Shown: positions 48,263 through 60,344 of the stretch, piece after piece
Layout of the letters: each line of letters begins with the position of its first letter
Numbering within the stretch: the first letter of the stretch is position 1
Assembly (NCBI GenBank): GCA_034766995.1
Contig: CM068317.1
Location: 15,529,255-15,593,254, forward strand
Source: Acanthacorydalis orientalis
Taxonomy: Eukaryota; Arthropoda; Insecta; Megaloptera; Corydalidae
Direction of reading: 5' to 3'
Length of the DNA stretch: 64,000 bases
Made by a program: the position numbers and the translations under genes
The notes under the pieces: model-generated
The model's input: the letters and a program-made list of their open reading frames with translations, nothing else
What the model was told of the DNA's origin: nothing
Database searches by the model: none

Positions 48263-49746
48263 ACTAAAATTATAATTAGTCGAATAGTTTTGACGATTCA
48301 TTCTTCGCAAGCCTACAACTATCTCAAAAGTGGAATATAAAGAAAAATTGTTGGTATTTAATGGAAAAATATAGGAAAAATGATTTAAATATGACGGAAA
48401 AATATTTAAATTTAAATAAAACTATAAAAAAAATAAATATTTTTCAATTTTTAAATTAGATTTATTATTTTTTTGATTAAATATTATGTTTTCGCAGATT
48501 TTTCTTCACTTTGGTTCTGTAAAGAAGATGGCATCGTTATAGAAATGCGCATAAGCAAATGATCATTAACCATTAGAAGCTGGACGAAGATCTAGGAATC
48601 CATTGATGTTTTCCAAAGAAATTATGGTCACATAGCGTTATCTTTTGGATGATATATTTAAAGGTCACTAATCTCTTTCTTAGAGATTAAATTTCTAACT
48701 CTTTCTTCCATTAAAAAAATTAAGGTCATCCAAAAATCAAAAAAATCGCGGTTTTTCATTTGAAAACTCATAAACATTGTGAACTTGAGAATTGTGTTGA
48801 ATAATATTTTTTTCCAAAATTTCATCACTGGAAGAAAGCGTATAAATAATTTCGACTGATGTGAAACTGTTTTGTCCACTTTGAATTATTTCAAAATTTT
48901 TCACACTCAACGGTAATATTATTTCTGCAAATTTTCAATTGTAGTCAATTTTTCTACTTCCATTATGTTTCTGATCAAGAGATTTATTTTTCGCCGAATA
49001 TTATCAACGATTTTCCACTAAATATCAGTTGGATGTGAAATTCGAATGGCTAATCTGAAATATCATATTTTTTTGTAACAGACAAATTTGCAATTTTTAT
49101 TTTATTTACGGTTAAATAACATCCAATTAATCGAAAAATATTTGTTTAAAAATTCTAGCTCTCTTTCACTCTTCCTTGTTCCATATGTTTAATAACATAT
49201 TGAACATTTTTGGCCAGAATATTTTTATGATTTTAGGAAAAAAAAGAATTGATTTAAAATGAAAGCGAATTTAGAAATACTGTCATAACTATATTCAATT
49301 ATATACTTTTTCATTTATAACAATTCAAAAACTTTAGTTTATATCAAAAATACTTTTTGGTATTAGAAAGAACAATGTATTTATTAAAAGGAACGACTTC
49401 TTTCAGCTGCAAAATATTCCATTGCCAAAACTGTTGAAATAAATTTTCATCTTAAATCTTTTAACAAACACTCAACTAATAATGTCTGCACTATTCATAA
49501 ATAACTCAAACATTAATTGTATTGTTCTTAATAACCTGCACACTACACCACATACAACAAGCCTGTGTTACAACAGTGGAAAAATGTCATTATCATTCAA
49601 TCTGATCTGAAATTCTATTTCTATGCTATAAATATTTAGCGATAATACGTGTGTACATATTAATAAGAACCTGTAATACCTGTTCGTTATCAAATAATGC
49701 GATCTTAACGAACGTATTAGTCAAGTGTCGCATACGAATACAACAC

Positions 49747-49747
<1 letters not shown>
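48263..49747. other. Unassigned; partial dispersed repeat copies
   Basis: ATCGTTATAGAAATGCGCAT at about 48532 and TTTTTGGCCAGAATATTTTT at about 49208 match two parts of the dispersed repeat clearest at 15985. The separation suggests an insertion or that they are parts of a longer element. Open frames are unsupported. Confidence 0.45.
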
Positions 49748-49841
<94 letters not shown>

Positions 49842-49845
49842 CATA
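49748..49845. repeat. (TA)n microsatellite
   Basis: Nearly 100 bp of TA with one TTTATA break. Confidence 0.97.
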
Positions 49846-50451
49846 CATTCATTCACTTGAAAAATAAACAACTGTCCATCTATAAAGTCATATTAATCTG
49901 ACAGTCAGATGTATCAATAGTAAGACAAAACATATTTGCGCCCTCATTACTAAACGCATACATATGCACATTCGTAAATAATACCAAATTGGCATCTGAT
50001 CATTACGGATAGCGTGCGGCCATAATTAATTGCTCGCTGAACGTAGGAGGAATTCATTATCAATCTTAATGGTTTTTAATTACAATCATTCGAAAGACTT
50101 AATATAAGAAATTGATTACAATAAAGTTTTTCTTCGGTTTTTGATAAACATCAAATGGGCTGTACTCTTGTTTCTTTCTTCAATTTTAACATTTAATCAG
50201 GCAACTAAGAAATTTATGATACGGATATAAATTTTTTTGACAACAATACATACAGATCGTTAGAAAAACATAGTTGCTTGAATATTTCAGTTGTTCTTTA
50301 GAAGTAGTATTAATTTAGTTCATTATATCTTTATTATTTAATTGATTAAGCATAAAAAGTGGCTAATTATAGTAATACTAAATAATAAGTAGAGTTTAAA
50401 AAAAAAGTCTTAAAACATAAAACCATTAAATATTAATCTGGTTTTATTATA
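49846..50451. other. No recognisable feature
   Basis: A+T-rich, unassigned. Confidence 0.6.
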
Positions 50452-51669
50452 TTAGGTAACCAAGAATGTTCTGTCGCTGTTCTAACGTACAATAATTCCG
50501 AGAATTGTTTATCAGCAATATTAGCATGTATTTCAAATGAAAGTCGAACTGTTCACTTTAATTTAAAAAATAATTCCAACCCTTAAAAATGTCTGTGAAA
50601 AATAGTGTAGTACGTTCGTGTTTGCTTTATGAATTTAAACTTGGGACTAACGCTACAGAACCTGCAAAAAGGTGTACTGCGTTTGAAAAAAATACAGTTA
50701 CATCAAGCACGACCCAGAGATGGTTTAAAAAACTTTCTGTCGGGAATGAATCTATTAAAGACGAGACCAGATCAGGCAGACCATCAAATTTAAATATTGA
50801 CGAATCGGAGACAATGATTGAAACAAATTCCAGTTCAACGTGTCAACGGAATTATTCAAAGTAAGTGACGAAACAATACGGAACCATTTAGACAAAATAG
50901 GAAAGAGGTGGAAATTAAGTAAATGGGTACGACACAAATTACAATAACAAATTACAGTTTCTTACAATCTGTACATCTCTTATTTCACTACTAAAATCAG
51001 AGAACTTTTTCGATCAAATTTTGACTACTGTTGAAAAATGGATTATTTATTCCGACTAAAAACGTACTCACCATTGGCTTTCATTAGGTGATCCTGTCCC
51101 GTAAAGTCCTAAATGAAAGTTAACACCGCGAAAATTTCTTCTCTGTGTTTGGTGGACTTCAAAAGGAATTATTCACCATGAATATCTACGGGTCGGTCAA
51201 ACCGCAACGGAAAACATTTATAGTGAACAACTCCAACGAGTACACGATGCTTTAAAACAAAATTAACCAGTACTTGTAAATCGAAAAAAAGTTTTATTTT
51301 TACAAGATAACGCTCGATCACACGTTGCAGTAGACACAAGAACAAAAATTATGAATTAAGGGTCGAAGATCCTCCCCATGCCCCATATTCCCCAGACATA
51401 TCTCCATCAAATTGTCACCTGTTTTTATCTTTGGACAATCATATGCTTGGTAAACAGTTCAATAATGAAGAAGAATTAAAAATGGAGGTGTCTACATTTT
51501 TTAAATATAAGAATTATCAGTTTTATAAAAATCGGATTTATAAATTATCTTCTCGCTGGAAAAGGGTTGTTCAATGCGAAGGTGAATATTTTAATAAATA
51601 AAGTTATTTTATGTAAAATACACAAGTCTTTTTTTCTCAATTGAAAAACAACAGAACTTTCTTTGTTAC

Positions 51670-51672
<3 letters not shown>
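50452..51672 (+). mobile_element. Mariner (Mar-6), near full length, inactive
   Basis: Ends TTAGGTAACCAAGAATGTTC at 50452 and, in reverse complement, TCAGGTAACAAAGAAAGTTC at about 51672; the right end abuts a TA array. The transposase starts at 50589: MSVKNSVVRSCLLYEFKLGT, SSTTQRWFKKLSVGNESIKD, ETRSGRPSNLNIDESETMIE. Later pieces: LTTVEKWIIYSD (DEKW motif, first Asp lost), LCVWWTSKGIIHHEYL, RVGQTATENIYSEQLQRVHD, VLFLQDNARSHVAV (second Asp kept), HAPYSPDISPSNCHLFLSLD (third Asp to Asn) and WKRVVQCEGEYFNK. The N-terminal 91 codons are open; the rest has several stops. Two lost catalytic residues rule out activity. Confidence 0.87.

Positions 51673-51736
<64 letters not shown>
51673..51736. repeat. 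(TA)n microsatellite
   Basis: TA array directly after the Mar-6 right end. Confidence 0.97.
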
Positions 51737-51738
<2 letters not shown>

Positions 51739-51775
51739 GTTTTTCAATCAATTTTTACTTTTTTAAGACACTAAT

Positions 51776-53068
51776 AAAGGGCGATTCAAGGCGAGATTCC
51801 ATATGACAGTGGTGAATATTTTCCAAACGTCAAAGTAATTGTTAAAGTGAAAGGAACTTTTGTAAAGTAGAAAAGTGTACAAAATTAATTATGGAGAAAT
51901 ACACGACGGAATAACCCTTTAAAATTATCGTGACCTATTATTAAAATGGGCATTCTGGGAAAAGTGCACACCGCGCTCTACGTGAATATTTTAGCATACA
52001 AAATCAAACTTCTGAGAGCACAATTTAAAATTTGATCAACAAATTTGAACAAACTGGGTTAGTAGTAAACATCAAAACGCTCCAGCAAGATCGTGCAGGT
52101 CACTCGGACGAGAATATTACCATGGTTCGTGAAAGTATGGCCGAAGAACCGGGCACATCAATACGTCATCGATCACAGCAATTGAGTCTTTCGTGTTTCT
52201 TTACGTAGCAAATTTTGAAAAAGGATTTGCATTTAAATGCATACAAGAAAAAAATAACACAAAATTTAAAGCCTAGAGATCATCAATAGCATCGTGAATT
52301 TACCGAATAGATGCGTGAACAAGGTGATTTTTCAAAGAAAATTGTCTTTGGCGATGAAGCGCATTTTTACATCAATGGATTCGTAAACAAGCAAAATTGG
52401 CGCATTTGGGGATTGGAAAATGCAACAGAGATTTATAAGAAACAAATACATCCTCGGAAAGTAATCTTTTGGTGTGGCTTGTGGTCTGAAGGTATAATTG
52501 GCCCATATTTTTTTGAAAATGATGAAGAAAAAGTTGTAATAGTCAATGCCATTTGTTATATGAGCATGATAAAAACTTTTTGTGGGACCAGTTGGAAGAT
52601 ATAGACATGGAGGATCTCTGGTTTCAACAATATGGTACACTAGTCACACAGCAGCAGAAACAGTCTCGCTACTGCGCACAAAATTTCCAGGCCGCAAGAT
52701 CTCACGAAAGGAGACATCAATTGGCCGCCGAGATCATGCGATTTAATTCCTCTATATTTATTTCTTTGAAGTTATTTGAAGAGTAGAGTCTACGAGAATA
52801 AATCGAACACGATTGCAGATCTGAAATACGAAATATGACGCAAAATAGCCAACATAGGTTCTGCGTTGTGCCGGTTTTGTACTCGAAAATTATGATAAGC
52901 TCATTAAATCATGCCACAGGAGCCGCGGCGGCTATTTGAAAAATATAATCTTTCATACATAATTGTATTGAATTAAACTAAAATACTAATAAAAAAAAAT
53001 GACATTACTTTTTTCATTCATGCGTTGTTTTAATACCTTTATGTGGAAACCTAAATTGAATCACCTTT
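51776..53068 (+). mobile_element. DD41D (rosa-like) element, copy 2
   Basis: Ends AAGGGCGATTCAAGGCGAGA at 51778 and, in reverse complement, TAAAGGTGATTCAATTTAGG at 53068. Plus-strand pieces: HSGKSAHRALREYFSIQNQT, LINKFEQTGLVVNIKTLQQD, ADENITMVRESM-type region, then an open stretch from 52311: REQGDFSKKIVFGDEAHFYI (first catalytic Asp), NGFVNKQNWRIWGLENATEI, KVIFWCGLWSEGIIGPYFFE. The second block (FQQYG, Asp to Tyr) and INWPPRSCDLIPLYLFL (third Asp to Tyr) follow in other frames. Two of three catalytic residues are therefore lost. Sister of the copy at 19626. Confidence 0.88.
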
Positions 53069-53750
53069 AGTTTGAAGATCCACTAAACAATATTCAGTAT
53101 GCCGCTAAGAACACACCCTTACATTTATACAGCAGGAGCGGAGATTCAGAGATACCAAAATGATCAAAAAGCAATAACATTTTTCGTTCTATTAATGATT
53201 ATTAATGAATTCCTCCCTCCAAAACGTATACATTTTTTATCTCGATTTATTCTGTTTAGGATAATTTAACTAATTTTTATTCACAACTAAACTTCACTAT
53301 CACCATGAATCCATGTCTGTGACAAATCTACTATTTGATTAGTTATATTGATAAATATGGCTGAAATACAATTCTCACACTAAGACCCAATTCAAATTGT
53401 TAAATGTATTATTATATATTTTCTCTTCGCAGACACAAATATTTTTTTTGAACAAAAATGTTGAATAAATGAAAATTAGTTATTTTTTATTGCTGCTTAT
53501 ACGCGTTTCGATAGCCATGTAATACTGAGAGCAACATGTCCAATAATCATTAATTGAGAACTTCTGATTAGAGGATGTTTTTTGTTTGTGGCGTGAAAAG
53601 ATTATTCATTTCTGAACAATGGATGAATCGGTAGAGAACGTAAAATGTTTAAAACATCCTACAAAAAAGGTTTCGATTTTTTTCCAGGTAACGATTCAAT
53701 GTAACAAATAATAATATATCTTAACAAAAGCGTATAAAAAATATATATTA
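53069..53750. other. No recognisable feature
   Basis: A+T-rich, unassigned. Confidence 0.6.
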
Positions 53751-54510
53751 TTAGGTTGGTAGAAAAATAATTGCGGTTTATGACCTCAAATTCATATACA
53801 TTTTTCTCAGTTAATAATTAATATCATTAATCGAAACAATCACTAGTAGAATCGACATATTTTTGCCAATTACTTCCAAGTTTAATTATTCTGGTGATGT
53901 AAAATTCCGGAGTTCTGGAGTTGATAAAATTTTCAAACGCACTTTCGGTAGCAGCATGGTCGTTGAAGATCTTTCCCTGTGAAGTTGTCGAAATGCTTAA
54001 ACAAGTGATAATATTTTGGCGAGGTGTCTGGTGAGTATGGTGAATAAGGTAATCTTTCATAGCACAATTTATTCAACTTTTGGAGGGTCAATCGTGCGAC
54101 GTGTGTTCATGCAGCAAGATAAGTCCTTTTCGATTGATCAGTAAGGGGGCCCGACGTTGGAGTTTTTGGTGCATTTTATCGATTTCTTGACAATAACTCT
54201 CATCTGTAATAGTTTTGCTAGGATTAAAAAAATTTTAGTGAATTATACCGAGAGCAGACCACCAAAGAATCTTCAGTATTTTCTTTTGGTGAAATTTCGT
54301 ACATTGTGTGCGGCACCCATTTGTCAAACATTTTTGATTTTCCTAGCTGTTTTAAGTGGTCCAAAACTATTGCATGTCTAACCCTTATTTCTTGTACAAC
54401 CTCTCGAATTTTTGCGCGCGGTTCTGATTCATTAATGCCTTCATTTCATCGTTATGAACAGAAGAAGGACGACCACGATCTTCTTCATCTTCAATCGATA
54501 CTACCTACCA
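53751..54510 (-). mobile_element. Mar-2 copy with catalytic C-terminus, 5' truncated and internally deleted
   Basis: Terminus TTAGGTTGGTAGAAAAATAA at 53751. Minus-strand pieces, from the right: EDEEDRGRPSSVHNDEMKAL near 54500, ENQKCLTNGCRTQCTKFHQK (deletion joint between linker and KFHQKK), ILWWSALGIIHXNFFNPSKT, ITDESYCQEIDKMHQKL, a degenerate HDN block (LLHEHTSHD), then HHTHQTPRQNIITCLSISTT and FINSRTPEFYITRIIKLGSN, WQKYVDSTSDCFD at the true C-terminus. The element's 5' terminus is missing. It supplies the 3' sequence with which the deletion derivatives can be compared. Confidence 0.86.
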
Positions 54511-55211
54511 ATTTTTTCTTTAAAACATGAAAATTATTATGCAATTTAATATCAAATACTTCCAATCTATAGTACAAATAAATAAAGTATATTACAGCCC
54601 ACAGCTATTGTTTCGCTATTAATACGACTACTTTGTTAAACACGACTAAAAGTACAAATCACATACCATTTTTAAATTATGTCATCTACGAGAAAAAGTT
54701 CGTATGTAAAGTTCTTTTTAAATAAACATTCATACATATAATTATAATGTGTACAGCTAAATGACCTGTAAACGAAAAAAGAATAAATAAATAAACATAA
54801 TAACAGTCGATTGTGAATCATTAGCAGGAATCGTATTATTTAATGTATGAACGCCGCTTCTTTTTTTTATTCGCCTGCTGACCTCTAATACGATATTAAT
54901 TGATGGCATTCGATTGTGATTACAGTTACTGTGGTATGTAGTTTCTATTTTTAAATTTTATTATTATCCGATGACACTCACTACCATTGAATGCTATGCT
55001 GCGGCTCCTGATGCTGTTTAGTACAATGAACGGTAAAACGCTGTTTCTATATATATGTTATGTCTACAGATATTAAATAAAGTTAAACAATTCAAATCGA
55101 ATTTTTCTGACACATAAATATCATAGAAAGCAAGGATTTTGCAATAAACAATATGAAAAAATAATTTAAAAAATATGTCCGAGTGACGTACGTTGAATAG
55201 TGAAGAAATAT
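54511..55211. other. No recognisable feature
   Basis: A+T-rich with normal-composition patches at 54830-55030; nothing identified. Confidence 0.5.
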
Positions 55212-55610
55212 ATTTTTTATCTCAAAAACCATCTTTAAATTGAACAATTACTAGTAAGAACACTAAATGATTATTTGCACAACACTTTTTGCCTGATTTA
55301 ATATCGAAAACGGCGAAAAACATACGGGAAACAATACCTAACCCAGGAATCGATTATTTTTTACGAATTATTCAATAAAACATTGATCGCGTCACTAAAG
55401 AACAGCAGAAGCCCAGGAATCGAGTGAAGCGATCAATGATTTATTAAAAGATTATTGAAAAATCAACCGATTTCTAAGTTAGGTGCCATTCTTTAGTAAG
55501 TTTTGCGCAGTTTTCGTTAATAAATCGAGCGAAACTTGTCGTAAAAGTAATTATTTAGTGTTCTTACTGACAATTTTTCAATTTAAAGGTGGTTTTTGAG
55601 ATAAAAAAAA
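55212..55610. mobile_element. Fold-back MITE, self-complementary along its whole length
   Basis: TTTTTTATCTCAAAAACCAT at 55212 is matched by the reverse complement of GTGGTTTTTGAGATAAAAAA at 55590-55609; the pairing continues through AAATTGAACAATTACTAGTA, AAGAACACTAAATGATTA. Inner arms also pair (CCTAACCCAGGAATCGATT against AATCAACCGATTTCTAAGTT; ACATTGATCGC against GCGATCAATGAT), leaving a ~38-bp loop near 55398-55433. No coding capacity. Ends may extend ~20 bp further with weaker pairing. Confidence 0.85.
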
Positions 55611-56036
55611 GGTATTTTGATGGAAAACGTCTTACATCGCGGATTTAATATGAGTGGAGACTATGTGAAAGTCGATGTTACGATTTTGTGTATATTCAAC
55701 AAATCTTAACTTCGAAACTGTAACGCATATCCAAATGATCAATACATTGTTTAATAGTGCAAAGATGTAAGAATGTTATGCAATGTTAACCTTAAGCACG
55801 TGACATCACAGGCCGCCACAACATTGTTGTCAAATCGTAGTGTAATATTATCGATTCGCGGAAAAATTAATCTAGCTCAAGAGTGCGTGCGTGTAGGATG
55901 TTGTGGGGGGTATAGTTTGACAGAGCTGGACAAGTGATATAAAACAAAATACTCACAATACAATAATGAAAGTAATTGAAAAGATATATACTGATAAAAT
56001 GTTGAAACTGGACTAATTTTCTCTAAAATTTTAAAA
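55611..56036. other. No gene seen; likely 5' region of the Helentron derivative
   Basis: Mixed composition with CGTGCGTGTAGGATGTTGTG near 55886. The proximity to the following Helentron start suggests its 5' flank, but no terminal motif is certain. Confidence 0.35.
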
Positions 56037-56960
56037 ATGTCCAAATATCTTCAAAATAAGAAGGTAAATAAGTATCGTAAACGTTTACAAAGTGAACGAA
56101 GACTAAATGAGGTATCCAAAAAGGTCTCTATGACAGCAGCAGAACGAATGCGGAGGATGAGGCAGCGTCGATGGTGTTGAGGTGAACAATAGTCAACGCG
56201 TTCGTCAACAAGACGTTGCAACGAACGCTACAACACCTGATATAAGTTCACAGGGAATAGATGTCGACAGCGAAATGAAACCGATGGAATGGGATGAAAC
56301 ATAAGCAGATGTAACATTTGAGAATAGATATTTAGTGTCCACGACGGCCGATACCCAAGTATTCTGGATTCAATTATTTACAGGATGTCCATCCAGGATT
56401 TCAGGGTGTACTAGTGGGAGTTGAAATGCCTAACCAATTTAAATTCGTTCTAGTGTCAGTCTGTATTCATCCAACACACACCACTCAACTATATCGAGAT
56501 GTTTCTTTTTCAACTAATCCTTTACTACACAGAGCATGGCAGAACAATATTTAGCGACTGGCAATGCAACCCCAAAAATACCGCTTCTTCTCGCCGGGAA
56601 CTTTAACATTGATGCGTTGAACGATCGTTTGAAACAGTGTCTGAACGACAAGTATAGATTGATCTTGGCCACGGATCCAACTGACTTCATAACTTTAAAG
56701 AATATCACTATAGACGTAATGTCCTCTAGAGATGTAAGTGTAACATGTAAGTCTTACATATCGTACTACTCGTAACATTGTCCTGTCTTTAACAAAATTT
56801 TACAAATTAGAAATAAATAAAAAGACATGCAAGTTTGTTGTGCTTATTTCTTTCTTACCAACCCTGCAAACACTACGCCCCGACAACACTGCTTTGGTAA
56901 GACGTTTTCCGCCAAAAACCTCAGCGGTAGTGACTCCAACACTACCTATTAATTTTTTTT
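56037..56960 (+). mobile_element. Internally deleted Helentron (start of ORF plus endonuclease end)
   Basis: ATG at 56037 opens a 47-codon frame, MSKYLQNKKVNKYRKRLQSE then KVSMTAAERMRRMRQRR, the basic start seen in Helitron/Helentron ORFs. From about 56380 the sequence matches the other end of the same type of protein: at 56536-56770 ATGNATPKIPLLLAGNFNID, RLKQCLNDKYRLILATDPTD, SRDVSVTCKSYISYYS, i.e. the C-terminal endonuclease. The GDFN catalytic box reads GNFN, so the Asp is lost. The Rep and helicase regions (>3 kb in complete elements) are missing. A G+C-richer 3' tail with ACCAACCCTGCAAACACTAC and short palindromes ends near 56960. Confidence 0.78.
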
Positions 56961-57841
56961 ACTACTCAACATACGTCAGTCGGCCACTTTTTTATTAGTT
57001 TTTTCATTGTTTATTGGAAAATCCTTGCTCTTTCGACTTAAACTCACTTTTTACATTGAAATCAATCAATTTAACAAAAAAAAATAGATTATTTAAATGA
57101 ATTTTAACAAAACCCCTTAAACTGAACTATTACTTAAATTAGTTAATAATTTTCACCGTTAGATATTACTTTTTCTTTTCCCTTCATACTTTTTCTACTA
57201 TCTTTTTATAAAATCTCAAAGATTTAGACATTAAAAATATTTCATTTTTCTATTATTCTTATATTTTTATCTTTTAAAACATTGTGAAGAATTCCAAATA
57301 GATAATATTCAGATGAGGATAAATATTGGAAACAGAGAGAATGAAAGACATTAATTCAACGTGCCGACTGCATGTCTTGGTGATACGCTGTCTCATGCTA
57401 ACTTATTATAAAACACAACATTTCCCGTTATTGAAATTTGTATTTTTTTTCTTTTAACGTCTCTTCTAATCAATCCAGTTGTTAGCAATATAATTTAGCA
57501 GTTATTGTTACACCGAATTTAAGAAACTTATAAAAAACAGATTCTTTAATATCACAGATGCATAACAATATTTGAATTAAATTCTAGTTTTGATATTAAT
57601 ATATAGATAAGAACTTGACTTTGAAATAAGTGTTATTTTTGTGTTCATATACAAAATCCATTTCTAGTCATTTACGGCAATTTTTCAGTTCACTCTGCAC
57701 TCATATGTAGACAGTCTTGTATTCCTCAATCAAGTCATATAGATCCGGTTCCATAAATTAAGACAAGAGATTTAATATGAATTGTCCTGTGCACTATATA
57801 TCAAGTTATGAGTATATTTAAATACAATACGTTTGTCTATG
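56961..57841. other. No recognisable feature
   Basis: A+T-rich, unassigned. Confidence 0.6.
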
Positions 57842-59766
57842 CAGTGGGTATACAAAGTGTTAAAAAAATAAAATAAAAATTGTTCCAAGTAGCATTTAAA
57901 ATTTCAAAAAAGCACAAAAAAGTTCTAATCATTAAATGCCAATAAATTTAAAATAAAATTTTGGGGTGTCAACTTCACGCAGCATACAAACAATTAAAAA
58001 TGCGCATGTCAACGACTAATCTGAGATAATCTAGAATATTTCTAATTCCTGCAAGAAGAAAAAAATGTTTACAAATTTGACGCCAAGAAGCCAAATTAAT
58101 TTTTTTTACACATTAATGGGTGACGATGCTTTGCTGGCATTAGGACAATATCAATATGTTGTATTTAGTTCTCACGTGGGTAATTCCAATGCCAAATAGA
58201 GTCTACTTTTCTTTGAAACAGAATTAAAAAATGGTTAGTCAAACGAGTTTGTAGGGAGAAAAGCTTAAGCATTTAAGTGCGTACGATTCGAAATCAGCGC
58301 CCAGCTAGAGAATGCTACAAGCCTTCTTATTTTTTATGAAATATTAAGTGGTCACAAATTTTTTTATTGTTATTCTAACAATATTTTTGTTCCATACCCA
58401 AGCGAGAAAAACATTCTGCGCCCCAATTAAAAAGTTTCGGACAGTTCTGTGTCAGAAAAACATCCTAGAGTTCACTACAAATTTCCTTGGCGGATCTGTT
58501 ATCGTTTCGGCACAGAAACAATGTGTTTATTTAAAAAATAGTGTCCACGTAGGGATAGTACATTGTGCGCCAAAGACAAACGATTGTCTATTTCGGACGA
58601 GCGTGAAGCTTACGGTACGAGCCAGAGACGAGTTCGGTGTACGCTTTTTTGGCCTAGGCCCTAAAACAATGAAGTGCTGGCCCTAAAATGAACTCTCCCG
58701 ATCGCTGTAAAACGATCGCTGTGATATACCCTTGGTTGACCAACTAGCGCACGACTTACAGAGCTCGCGCCTCATTGGCTATACGCCGCACAGTAAGAAA
58801 CGACTGCGAATAGATGGACTCATAATTTTTAATTACAAAGTCTCATTTCAGATTGGATAAACTAATCCTCTTCAGGGTTACCGAATATTTATTCAGAGAA
58901 AACTTTACTTACAACGAATCAACTCGAATTGAAAAAAATGGCCCATTTTGGAGACACCAAACATTTATTCAAAGAATAATTTAATTACAAAGAGTAGTTT
59001 CTAATTGAAAAAAATGTCCTTTTCAGAGCCGCCAAACATGCATTCAAAGAATAATTTCATAACTTGCATGAACAATTTCTGATTGGAAGAAAATTGTTTA
59101 ATTTTTACATAAATATTTTTAATGTATAAATTTTTTTTTCATTTGTCTCTTCTACATGATTTTGTACATACACTCACAGAAGAATTTTGTTAAATCGACA
59201 AAAAATTTCTCTGGGTGTCAGAGTAACAATAACAAATTGTGTGATAATTGTGTGAGAATAAATAAAAAATTAAAAAGACTTGTAATATTCTCCAGCTGAG
59301 CACTGATTTCGAGTTGTACTCACCTGAATGCTTAAGCTTTTTCCTACAAATTCGCCTGACTAAGTATTTTGTATTCTGTTTCCAAGAAAAATAGACCCTA
59401 TTTGGCATTGGAATATCCACGTGAGAACTAAATACAACGCATTTATGTTACTCTGATGCCAGTAAAGCATCGTCACCCATTATTATCTAAAAAAAATTAA
59501 TTTACATTTTTGGAGTCAAGTTTGTAAAATTTTTTTCTTCTTGCAGAAACTCTAGAAATATTCTAGATTATCTCAGAGCAGTCGTTGAAATGCGCATTTT
59601 TAATTGTTTATATGCTGTATGAAGTTGGCACCCCAACATTTTATTTTCAATTTTTAGGCCTTTAATGATTGGAACTTTTTTTCTCCTTTTCAAGTACTCT
59701 AGAACTATATAAATGCTACTTGGAATAATTTTTATTTTATTTTTTTAACTCTTTGTATGCCAACTT
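57842..59766. mobile_element. Transposon with ~480-bp terminal inverted repeats
   Basis: 57842-58320 and 59279-59766 are inverted copies along their full length; sampled blocks pair well, e.g. CTAATCTGAGATAATCTAGA with TCTAGATTATCTCAGAGCAG, CACATTAATGGGTGACGATG with CATCGTCACCCATTATTATC, TTCGAAATCAGCGCCCAGCT with AGCTGAGCACTGATTTCGAG. Outer ends read CAGTGGGTATACAAAG and (complement) GAAGTTGGCATACAAAG. The 958-bp centre is richer in G+C and holds a 113-codon open frame (58348-58686) that begins with GTG, has a hydrophobic N-terminus and several Cys, but resembles nothing I know, and a 77-bp tandem repeat. No transposase, so presumably mobilised in trans. Superfamily unknown; long ends recall Foldback-, MuDR- or Polinton-type elements. 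Confidence 0.85.
58827..59096. repeat. Tandem repeat, about 3.3 units of ~77 bp
   Basis: Unit heads GATTGGATAAACTAATCC (58851), GAATTGAAAAAAATGGCCC (58926), AATTGAAAAAAATGTCCTT (59003) and GATTGGAAGAAAATTG (59081); internal landmark TTTATTCAAAGAATAATTT. It lies in the centre of the long-TIR element. Confidence 0.88.
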
Positions 59767-59932
59767 CACAGATATATAATACGTTACATACAAGATTAAG
59801 GTAATTAATAAGTGGAAACAATTTCTAGTTTCTTTTACAAATATGAATCTAACTTTTCATTGTAGATTAATGATTTAAATAAATTAATATTTTTTCCTAA
59901 CAATATCTTGAACTATCACCGCTTCCAATTAT

Positions 59933-59933
<1 letters not shown>

Positions 59934-59998
<65 letters not shown>

Positions 59999-60027
59999 TG
60001 TATATTTATATATATATATATATATAA
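59934..60027. repeat. (TA)n microsatellite
   Basis: About 90 bp of TA with GTATTGTATATT and TTTATA breaks. Confidence 0.97.
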
Positions 60028-60344
60028 ATGTTTCTTAAATTTCAAAAATTAACAAAATATTGTACAAAAAATTAAACAAAAATTAAATAAAAAACATGTA
60101 GGGATTTTGTATTAAATTATTATTAACGATAACACCGAAGTTACACGAAAAATTATGATATTGGTATCATAAAAACTGAACGACATTGTTTGCACGAATT
60201 TTAAGATGTTCCTAATATGATCCTGTTACCATGGATATTTGTTGGCCGTGCCTAGAGGCCTGGTTCCCCGATAAGAGTTAGTATCTTGTGATGGTCTAAT
60301 ATATTTTTATAAATTTGATTATTCTTGCTTTTTCATGTGAAAAG
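60028..60344. other. No recognisable feature
   Basis: Unassigned; GTGCCTAGAGGCCTGGTTCC at 60248 is a G+C-rich patch without identity. Confidence 0.5.
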
